Below, piece after piece: positions 11,089 through 17,587 of a stretch of DNA of 48,176 nt. Where the stretch lies: NCBI GenBank assembly GCA_005809105.1, contig SYLI01000087.1, forward strand, positions 1 through 48,176. The letters are read 5' to 3'. Position 1 is the first letter of the stretch. Every line of letters begins with the position of its first letter. Below the pieces are notes generated by a model. It did no database searches. It was not told the origin of the DNA and saw only the letters and a list, made by a program, of their open reading frames with translations. Source of the DNA: Verrucomicrobiales bacterium. GTDB lineage: Bacteria > Verrucomicrobiota > Verrucomicrobiia > Limisphaerales > UBA1100. The translations under genes and the position numbers were made by a program.

Positions 11089-12231
11089 CTAGCCGGTCGC
11101 GGCCAGCGTGATCAACGCCTCGAGCAGCGCGGCCCAATCTTCGGGCGCGGTTTCAGGCCCGCCACTAAATCGCAGTGCGCGCCCCGCGGCCGCCGCATCA
11201 AAACCCATGGCGAGCAGCACGTGACTGGGGGACTCCTTGCCGCTGGCGCACGCGCTGCCGGTGGACACGGCAAAACCCGCCTTGTCCAGCTTCACCACCC
11301 AGCGCGACCGGCAATCGGCCTCTGGCATCACCACGCTCAGAGTGTTCCACAGCCGCGGCGCACCCGCCCCCACCACCACGCATCCGGGCAATCGCGAAAC
11401 CAGCTGGGACTCGAACTGGGTTTTCGCGTCTGAAAAGTCCCCGCTGGTCATGGCCTTCTGGCGCGCGTTAAGCGCCGCTACCATCGCCAGTGCGCCCGCG
11501 ACATTCTCCGTGCCGGCACGGCGGCCGTCCTCCTGCGCGCCGCCAAGGTGCATCGGCTCAAATCGCCCCTGAGAGGGCACCTTCAGAAAGCCCATTCCGC
11601 GCGGCCCGCCAAATTTGTGCGCGCTGGCACTCACAAAGTCGCAGCCGCCCAGCTCCTGCGCCGGCAACCGGCCCAGCCATTGCACGGCGTCGCAGAAGAA
11701 GGGCGCATCCACCCGCCGGCACAACTCCCGCGCCTCGCGCCAGGGTTGCAGCACGCCGGTCTCATTGTTGGCCGCCATGAGCGCCACCACCGCGGGCACG
11801 GCATTCCCAAGGCGCTGCTCCAACCAGTTTAGATCCGCCACACCCTCTCTCGTGACGGGGATGAAGTGATGCGTGCGTGGAAAGTGGCGGCGGGCGGCCT
11901 CGATCACGCAGGGATGCTCGATGGCTGAAAGCCACGCTTCGGTCCCCGGTGCCGCGGCGTGCGCCGCATGGTGAAACACGGCGTTCGCCGATTCGGTCGC
12001 GCCGCTGGTCCACACCAGATCGAGCGCGTCGCATCCCAATATGCCCGCCACCTGCTGGCGCGCACCTGCAAGCGCCGCCTCCGCGCGCTGACCCCACCGG
12101 TGCGGGCTGGAGGGATTGCCGGGAAATTGTTCTGAGGCCGCCAGCCACGCCTCGCGTGCGGCCGGGTGCAGCGGCGCCGTCGCGTTGTGGTCAAAGTAGC
12201 GCACGCCTTTTTTTAGGGGAGAGCGGCGCAT
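11089..12231 (-). CDS. Cysteine desulfurase, NifS/IscS family
   Basis: This 380-residue PLP enzyme takes sulfur from cysteine as an enzyme persulfide for Fe-S clusters or other thio-cofactors. YFDHNATAPLHP is the family N-terminus, SGATESANAV and AANNETGVLQP contact PLP, SASAHKFGGPRG holds the PLP lysine (about Lys206), and STGSACASGK holds the persulfide cysteine (about Cys328). The frame opens as far back as 12324, but that would overlap the divergent lipoyl-carrier gene, and MRRSPLKKGVRYFDHNATAP at 12231 is the natural start. No IscU scaffold is adjacent. It is divergent, by 70 bases, from an operon rich in Fe-S and lipoyl proteins, a setting where a sulfur donor would make sense. Confidence 0.92.
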   Translation of the reverse strand: MRRSPLKKGVRYFDHNATAPLHPAAREAWLAASEQFPGNPSSPHRWGQRAEAALAGARQQVAGILGCDALDLVWTSGATESANAVFHHAAHAAAPGTEAWLSAIEHPCVIEAARRHFPRTHHFIPVTREGVADLNWLEQRLGNAVPAVVALMAANNETGVLQPWREARELCRRVDAPFFCDAVQWLGRLPAQELGGCDFVSASAHKFGGPRGMGFLKVPSQGRFEPMHLGGAQEDGRRAGTENVAGALAMVAALNARQKAMTSGDFSDAKTQFESQLVSRLPGCVVVGAGAPRLWNTLSVVMPEADCRSRWVVKLDKAGFAVSTGSACASGKESPSHVLLAMGFDAAAAGRALRFSGGPETAPEDWAALLEALITLAATG

Positions 12232-12243
12232 CCGACAAGCCAC

Positions 12244-12274
12244 GCCCGCGCGACATCCGACTTTGCGCGCGGGC
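12244..12274. promoter_or_regulatory. Perfect 9-bp inverted repeat between the divergent desulfurase and lipoyl-operon genes
   Basis: The half-sites gcccgcgcg (12244-12252) and cgcgcgggc (12266-12274) are exact inverted copies, 22 bases centre to centre, or about two helical turns. They lie inside the 70-base region separating the two divergent start codons. It could be an operator for a dimeric regulator or a leader hairpin. Being all G/C in a GC-rich genome lowers its significance. Confidence 0.35.
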
Positions 12275-12301
12275 CCTTCTGTGGTTTGCTCTCGCCCACA
12301 C

Positions 12302-12781
12302 ATGGGTTCGAGCCGCTCCGCCACGCAACTCTACCGGCGCTCGCACTTCGTGACCCAACTGCCCGTGGCCCACCTTTTCAGCCCGTCGCATTTCTGGATT
12401 GCGCCTGCGCCCGATGAGCCGGGGCTCTGGCGCGTCGGCCTCACGAAGTTTGCCAGCCGCATGCTCGGCGAAATGGTGGATCTGGGAATCGACACGGAAG
12501 TGGATGCGCCGGTTTCTCCGGGCCAGATTCTTGGCTGGGTGGAGGGCTTCAAGGCCATCTCAGACGTGTACTGCATCGCGAGCGGCCACTTTGCCGGCGC
12601 CAACGGCGCGCTGCGATCCAACCTTGCGCTGGTTGCGAAGGACTGCCACGGCGCGGGCTGGTTTTACGCCGTGCGGGGCGAGCCCGACCCGCAGTGTCTG
12701 GACATCGCGGCGTACCGCGCGCTGCTGGACAAGACCATTGACCGCATCCTGGAGAAGCAGAAGGGGGATCAAATCCAATGA
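12302..12781 (+). CDS. Orphan GcvH-like lipoyl carrier protein
   Basis: The 159-residue protein has the GcvH fold signature: VGLTKFASRMLGEMVDLGI, then GQILGWVEGFKAISDVYCIA, where Lys84 is at the place of the lipoylated lysine, then the SGHFAGAN turn. Classic GcvH carries the aminomethyl group in glycine cleavage and is about 125-130 residues. This one is longer, with an N-terminal extension and a helical tail, and no gcvT, gcvP or lpd is nearby. Its stop overlaps the GTPase start (ATGA), so it leads a dedicated operon with Fe-S and prenyl-synthase genes. That is reminiscent of the LbpA-type lipoyl proteins of the sulfur-oxidising Hdr-like system. I infer a lipoyl carrier with a non-glycine role. 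The in-frame alternative TTG at 12263 is less likely. Confidence 0.85.
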   Translation: MGSSRSATQLYRRSHFVTQLPVAHLFSPSHFWIAPAPDEPGLWRVGLTKFASRMLGEMVDLGIDTEVDAPVSPGQILGWVEGFKAISDVYCIASGHFAGANGALRSNLALVAKDCHGAGWFYAVRGEPDPQCLDIAAYRALLDKTIDRILEKQKGDQIQ

Positions 12782-13911
12782 CCCGTTCCGATGGCAGCAC
12801 TCCTGCGCACGCGCGCTACATCATGGTGGGGGGCTTTCTGGGCGCGGGCAAGACCACGGCCATCGCGTGTCTCGCACGACATCTTGCAGTAGGCGGGCTG
12901 CGGGTGGGCCTCATCACCAACGATCAGGGCAGCAATCTGGTGGACACCGCCTCGCTCCGCGCCCGCGGCTATGCAACCGAGGAGATCGCCGGCGGCTGCT
13001 TTTGTTGCCGTTTTGATTCGCTGGTGGAGGCCGCGGCCCGGCTTTCGCGCGAGGCGCGGCCGGACGTGTTCATCGCCGAGCCGGTGGGAAGCTGCACGGA
13101 TCTGGTGGCCACGGTGTCGTATCCACTGAGGCGCATGTACGGGGCGCAATTTGCCATCGCCCCCTTGAGCGTGCTGGTGGATCCGGTGCGCGCGGCACGC
13201 GTGCTGGGGCTGGAACCGGGTGCGCCGTTCTCGGACAAGGTTCTCTACATCTACCGCAAGCAGCTGGAGGAAGCCGACCTCATCCTCATCAACAAGTGCG
13301 ACACTTTGGAAGCGGCCCGTGCCGACACGTTGCGAGCCGCCTTGGCCCGCGAGTTCCCGCAGGCCAGCCTGCTGGAAATCTCCGCGCGCACCGGCGCCGG
13401 GATGGACGCATGGTTCGCGCGTGTCACGGGCTCCGAACAGGTCGCCCGCGCCGTGATGGACGTCGACTACGAAACGTACGCTGAAGGCGAAGCACTGCTT
13501 GGCTGGCTCAATGCCACGGCAGAGCTCGACGCGCCCGGTGGATTCGACGCCAACACCGCGCTGCACCAGCTCGCGTCAGACGTGCAGGCGCGGCTTCGCG
13601 CGCAGGCCGCGGAGGTCGCCCATCTCAAGATGACGCTGAGCCCCGAAGGCGGATTGGGGGGCGAGGTTGCGGTCATCAATCTGGTGCGCACGGATTTTGT
13701 GCCAGAGCTCTCCGCGCGACTTGAAGGGCGCACGGCGCGGGGCCAGCTTATTCTTAACCTGCGCGCCGAGGCGGCGCCCGACACGCTCTCCCAAGCCGTC
13801 CGCGAAGCCTGTGCTGCCCTGTCGCAGATGGCTGGCGTGCGATGCACGCTGGAACATCTGGAGTGTTTCCGCCCCGGCAAGCCCGTGCCGACGCACCGGG
13901 TGGCGGGTTGA
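12778..13911 (+). CDS. G3E-family (CobW/HypB/UreG-like) GTPase
   Basis: The 377-residue product carries IMVGGFLGAGKTTAIACLA (P-loop, about 15-33), LITNDQG (switch region), GGCFCCRF (the CxCC metal-binding motif of CobW-type proteins, about Cys74-77) and LINKCD (guanine specificity, about 171-175). These proteins use GTP hydrolysis to load metals or cofactors into client enzymes. An unusual EPVGSCTDLVATV replaces the usual ES-G strand, marking a distinct subfamily. The C-terminal 150 residues differ from the CobW C-terminal domain. It overlaps the lipoyl carrier gene by four bases, so its client is probably encoded in this operon; which metal or cofactor is involved is unknown. Confidence 0.88.
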   Translation: MTRSDGSTPAHARYIMVGGFLGAGKTTAIACLARHLAVGGLRVGLITNDQGSNLVDTASLRARGYATEEIAGGCFCCRFDSLVEAAARLSREARPDVFIAEPVGSCTDLVATVSYPLRRMYGAQFAIAPLSVLVDPVRAARVLGLEPGAPFSDKVLYIYRKQLEEADLILINKCDTLEAARADTLRAALAREFPQASLLEISARTGAGMDAWFARVTGSEQVARAVMDVDYETYAEGEALLGWLNATAELDAPGGFDANTALHQLASDVQARLRAQAAEVAHLKMTLSPEGGLGGEVAVINLVRTDFVPELSARLEGRTARGQLILNLRAEAAPDTLSQAVREACAALSQMAGVRCTLEHLECFRPGKPVPTHRVAG

Positions 13912-13956
13912 AACCGCAGTTGCCCGCGCGCGCCCTTCCGCGCTACCCTGCGGCGT

Positions 13957-14358
13957 ATGTCCGAAGCCCCGCGCATCCTCTACTGCCACTGCGCTTATGC
14001 GCAGGTGGTGCCGGAGGAAGTGAAGGCCGCGGTTCTTCACCGGCTCTGCGCGAGTGGCGTGGCATTTGACGCCGTGGCGGACTTGTGCGAGATGGCCGCC
14101 CGCCGCGATACCACCTTGCAGCGTCTGGCCTCGGGCGGCGCGGTCAAGATTGCGGCGTGCTTTCCAAGAGCCGTGAAGGGACTTTTTCATCAGGCCGGCG
14201 CCGACCTGCCCGCCGACCGGGTTGAGGTGCTGAATATGCGCACACTCAGCGCGGAAGCCGTCTGCCAGTCCCTGGAAGGCGGCGTGTTGACGCCCAATCT
14301 GCCAGTCGAAAAATCCCCGGCGGCATTGGCGGCGGCCGCGTCACGAACCAAACCATGA
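13957..14358 (+). CDS. Small cysteine protein resembling the HdrA N-terminal domain
   Basis: This 133-residue protein begins with ILYCHCAYAQVVPEEVKAAV (Cys10, His11, Cys12), continues with a buried-helix pattern ending DLCEMAARRD (Cys44), and has VKIAACFPRAVKGLF (Cys68). The AACxPRxxxxLF pattern resembles the N-terminal segment of heterodisulfide-reductase HdrA-like proteins, which helps bind an Fe-S cluster or contact partners. The similarity is only by eye and the rest of HdrA (flavin domain) is absent. It overlaps the ferredoxin gene by four bases, suggesting that the two form one complex, perhaps a split Hdr-type electron module. The gap from the GTPase gene is 45 bases. Confidence 0.65.
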   Translation: MSEAPRILYCHCAYAQVVPEEVKAAVLHRLCASGVAFDAVADLCEMAARRDTTLQRLASGGAVKIAACFPRAVKGLFHQAGADLPADRVEVLNMRTLSAEAVCQSLEGGVLTPNLPVEKSPAALAAAASRTKP

Positions 14359-15212
14359 GCATCCGCGACCAATCCACCCTGCGGGTCATCCTCTACGAAG
14401 GCGCGGATGCCCAGCCGCTGGATTCCGGCGGCACGTACGCCGTGATGCGCAGCCTGCTGGAACGCGGCTTTGCTGTGACACGCGCAAGCCTTGGGGGCAG
14501 CGTGGCTCCGGCCGACCGCACTGAGCTGCTGGTGCTGGGGCGCTTTGCCGGCGGGCACGCGCCCAGGCTCGAGGATGCACAGGGACGGGTTGCCGTGGAA
14601 TCCCTGGACATCACCGGGCTTGATGCCGATGCGGTGGCCGGCCGCGTGGAGTCGCAGCGCGAGCTGCGCGGCGCCGCCCGCCACGGCGAGTGGAGGCCGT
14701 GGTTCCCCGTCATCGACTACGACCGCTGCACCAACTGCATGCAGTGCCTTTCGTTCTGTCTCTTCGGCGTGTACGGCGCAGACTCTGCCGGGCGCATCGA
14801 CGTGCAGTCGCCCGACCAATGCAAGACGAACTGCCCGGCGTGCAGTCGCGTGTGTCCGGAGGCGGCCATCATGTTTCCCAAGTACAAGGCCGGGCCCATC
14901 AATGGCGACGTCGTCACGGCGGCCGATCTGGGCCGCGAGCGGATGAAGGTGGACATCTCCGCGTTGCTGGGAGGCGACGTGTACGCGTCGCTACGCCAGC
15001 GCAGTGACGACGCCAAGGTGCGCTTTAGCAAGGAGCGCGACGAGAAGAAGGCGCTGGCCGAGCGCCAGAAGTGCCTCACCAAACTGGCGCAGGCCGGCGA
15101 CATTCCCGCCGAGGTGCTGATGAGCCTGCCGCCGCCCGATGAAATCCTGCGCCGCGCCCAAGAGGCCAAGGCCAAGGCCGCCGCGGCGTTGCAGGCGCAA
15201 ACGACGACATGA
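14355..15212 (+). CDS. Two-cluster [4Fe-4S] ferredoxin with N-terminal alpha/beta domain
   Basis: The product has 285 residues. Residues 1-110 form an alpha/beta domain of unknown role (RVILYEGADAQPLDSGG). PVIDYDRCTNCMQCLSFC gives Cys125, 128, 131 and 135, and QCKTNCPACSRVCPEA gives Cys156, 160, 163 and 167. This is enough for two [4Fe-4S] clusters, though the second motif has CxxxCxxCxxxC spacing. The last 85 residues are a charged helix rich in Lys, Glu and Ala. It would pass electrons within the cytoplasm, probably with the HdrA-like protein whose gene overlaps its start. Its own stop overlaps the next gene start (ATGA). The whole shape is much larger than a simple ferredoxin. Confidence 0.85.
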   Translation: MSIRDQSTLRVILYEGADAQPLDSGGTYAVMRSLLERGFAVTRASLGGSVAPADRTELLVLGRFAGGHAPRLEDAQGRVAVESLDITGLDADAVAGRVESQRELRGAARHGEWRPWFPVIDYDRCTNCMQCLSFCLFGVYGADSAGRIDVQSPDQCKTNCPACSRVCPEAAIMFPKYKAGPINGDVVTAADLGRERMKVDISALLGGDVYASLRQRSDDAKVRFSKERDEKKALAERQKCLTKLAQAGDIPAEVLMSLPPPDEILRRAQEAKAKAAAALQAQTTT

Positions 15213-15733
15213 GCCCATTCTTCCGCCACCAAGTCCTGGAAGAACTGCGGTGCCAGTGCCGCTTCGGTTTGCACGCCTACGAGCAGGTGATCGGGCACCT
15301 TCCGCTCAATGACCCGCAGGCGGTTTTCTTCTACGCGCACGCGCTGGTGCGGCACTCGCTGGATCTGGGCCGGATGCTCTGGCCGACCGATCCGGCCGCA
15401 GCCGAGCGCGGTGCGATGCTTCGCGAGGCCGTGGGCGCGCCCGCGCAACCGCCCCCGGACTGGCAGGGCTTCGCCGCGGTGGCCGATCACTTCGACACGC
15501 ACCTCATCGCCTGGTGCGGCAACGAATCCCATCGCGACGCGCAGCCGATGAATGTGATGCCGGTGGGGCCGCTGGGCGGATTCCCCACCGACCGCTTTCA
15601 TCGCAGTCTCGATCCGGATTCCATGCAGTTCCTCTTCGAAGGGCAGGCCGTGAACCTGCGTCAGATGGCAGATGTCATCCGGAATGTCGGCTCGGGCGCA
15701 GAGCGGTGGCTGCGCCGCAACAGCACCCCGTGA
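15209..15733 (+). CDS. Hypothetical mainly helical protein of the lipoyl-ferredoxin operon
   Basis: I do not recognise this 174-residue protein. The first half is helical and His-rich (HQVLEELRCQCRFGLHAYEQV, then FFYAHALVRHSLDLGRMLWP). The second half has DHFDTHLIAWCGNESHRDAQ and NVMPVGPLGGFPTDRF. Numerous His, Asp and Cys residues could bind metal but make no known motif. There is no signal peptide or membrane helix. The gene overlaps the ferredoxin gene by four bases, so it is translationally coupled and likely part of the same pathway. A gap of 113 bases with nothing recognisable follows before the DUF116 fusion gene. Confidence 0.7.
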   Translation: MSPFFRHQVLEELRCQCRFGLHAYEQVIGHLPLNDPQAVFFYAHALVRHSLDLGRMLWPTDPAAAERGAMLREAVGAPAQPPPDWQGFAAVADHFDTHLIAWCGNESHRDAQPMNVMPVGPLGGFPTDRFHRSLDPDSMQFLFEGQAVNLRQMADVIRNVGSGAERWLRRNSTP

Positions 15734-15846
15734 GGGGGCGGGCATTTTGGGTTCGACACACGGCATGCCCAGCCCCAGAGTCCCCGTTCAACACGCGATG
15801 AACCACCCTTGGTGCGCCGCAGGCTGCTGACACCCGCCACCCATTC

Positions 15847-17574
15847 ATGTCCACGCCCCTCCAGCTTGCCATCCCGCGCCCGGTGCCGACGCGCAAGCCA
15901 CGCAAGCCCAAGGATAACGTGCCGCAGACGCGCCCCGAGCGCGAACGCGCCTTGGCCGCCGTGCGTGCCTACGTGGCGGAATTTAACCCCGTGCCACCGC
16001 TGCCGGTGGAGGATCTTAAAGTGCACGCGGGGCGCGTGCTCGCCCAGCTTCAATGGCCGGAGATTTACCGCGACTACATTGGCGTGCTGATCAACAACGA
16101 GAGCTGGCGCGAGCAACTCGCCGCCGTCCCCTACGAGCGGCGGCTGCTGCTGCTGCCCAAATGCCTGCGCGTGGAAAGCCGGTGCCCGGCGCCCTTTGAC
16201 GAATTTGGCCTGCTGTGCAAGCAGTGCGGGCTGTGCACCATTCAGGATCTTCAGGCCGAGGCGGAGAAGCTGGGTTACGCCACCCTCGTGGCGGAAGGCT
16301 CGGCCATCGTCATGTCGCTCATCCAGACGGGCAAGGTTGAGGCCATCGTCGGGGTCAGCTGCCTGCCCGTGCTCGAGCGCGCCTTTCCCTACATGGAAGC
16401 GGCGGCCGTTCCCGGTGTCGCCATTCCGCTGCTGCAGGACGACTGCATCGACACCACCGTGGACGAGGAATGGATCTGGGACTACATCCACCTCACCAGC
16501 GACGACCACACCCGCCGCCTGGATCTGGGCCGGCTGCGCGACGAGGTGGCCGCGTGGTTCACGCCCGAGTCGCTGCGCACCGCGCTGGGAGAACCTCAGG
16601 GTGAATCCGAGCGCATCGCCCACGAATGGTTGGCGCGCGCCGGCAAACGCTGGCGCCCCTTTTTGGCCGTCGCCGCCTGTCAGGCGTTGCGCCCTCAGCG
16701 GGAGATGGCGCAGCTTGAGGATGTGAAACCCATCGCGCTGGCGGTGGAGTGCTTTCACAAGGCGTCGCTCATCCACGACGACATTGAGGACGGGGACGCG
16801 CTGCGCTACGGCGAAAAGACGCTGCACGCCCAATACGGTGTCGCCGTCGCGCTCAATGTGGGCGACCTCTTGATTGGCGAAGGCTACCGCTTGATCGCCC
16901 AATGCAAGGCTTCCGCAGAACAACGCGCGGCCATGCTTGAGGTTGCCGCCACCGGCCAGCGCGAGCTCTGCCGCGGTCAGGGTGCGGAGCTCTGCTGGCA
17001 GCGCTCGCCCGAACCCATGAGCACGCTGCAGGTGCTCGACATCTTCCGCAAGAAAACCGCACCCGCCTTCGAGGTGGCCTTGCAGCTTGGCGCCATCCAT
17101 GCCGGGCTTGACGCCCACGCCGCCGTGTCCGCCACCCTGCGCCAATACAGCGAGGCGCTGGGCATCGCTTATCAGATCCGCGACGATCTCCATGACCTTG
17201 TGGATTCGGACGCGCCCAATGACTTGAGCGCCATGCGCCCGAGCCTGCTTCTGGCCGTGGCGCACGAGCGGGCGAAAGACGCCGATCGCGAGCTGACGGA
17301 TGCGCTCTGGCATCGCCAGACTCCCGCCGGATACGACGCCGCAAAACTGGCGGCGTTGTGCCGCCGGCTCAAGGCGGTGGAACGCGCTGAATCTCTGCTG
17401 GCCACGTACAAAGAGGAGGCCGTGCGCGCGTTGGCGGATTTGGAAAATCCCAATCTGAAGGGGCTGCTGCGCCGGGTCATCGGCAAGATCTTTGACGAGA
17501 CCGAAATCAAGGGTTGGTGCAGCGAAGTGCAGGCATCCGAACTGCATCAGGTCCGCCGGCAGGCCATCGCCTGA
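15847..17574 (+). CDS. DUF116 domain fused to trans-polyprenyl diphosphate synthase
   Basis: The product has 575 residues. Residues about 95-235 match DUF116, a cysteine-rich domain of unknown function: LLLLPKCLRVESRCPAP, LLCKQCGLCTIQD (Cys124, 127, 130), VGVSCLPVLERAF and LLQDDCIDTTVD. Residues about 255-575 are an isoprenyl diphosphate synthase: AGKRWRPFLA, FHKASLIHDDIED (first Asp-rich motif, Asp311, 312, 315) and YQIRDDLHDLVD (second, Asp446, 447, 450). Both magnesium motifs are complete, so chain elongation of isoprenoid diphosphates is likely; product length cannot be predicted. Fusion of a putative metal or Fe-S domain to a prenyl synthase is unusual. It is followed 13 bases later by a prenyltransferase/cyclase-fold gene. 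Confidence 0.9.
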   Translation: MSTPLQLAIPRPVPTRKPRKPKDNVPQTRPERERALAAVRAYVAEFNPVPPLPVEDLKVHAGRVLAQLQWPEIYRDYIGVLINNESWREQLAAVPYERRLLLLPKCLRVESRCPAPFDEFGLLCKQCGLCTIQDLQAEAEKLGYATLVAEGSAIVMSLIQTGKVEAIVGVSCLPVLERAFPYMEAAAVPGVAIPLLQDDCIDTTVDEEWIWDYIHLTSDDHTRRLDLGRLRDEVAAWFTPESLRTALGEPQGESERIAHEWLARAGKRWRPFLAVAACQALRPQREMAQLEDVKPIALAVECFHKASLIHDDIEDGDALRYGEKTLHAQYGVAVALNVGDLLIGEGYRLIAQCKASAEQRAAMLEVAATGQRELCRGQGAELCWQRSPEPMSTLQVLDIFRKKTAPAFEVALQLGAIHAGLDAHAAVSATLRQYSEALGIAYQIRDDLHDLVDSDAPNDLSAMRPSLLLAVAHERAKDADRELTDALWHRQTPAGYDAAKLAALCRRLKAVERAESLLATYKEEAVRALADLENPNLKGLLRRVIGKIFDETEIKGWCSEVQASELHQVRRQAIA

Positions 17575-17587
17575 GCGGCTGGCGCTG

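Noticed and set aside
12302-12781. Ordinary glycine cleavage H protein
   Set aside because: No gcvT, gcvP or lpd lies nearby and the length and tails differ, so I call it GcvH-like rather than assign gcvH.
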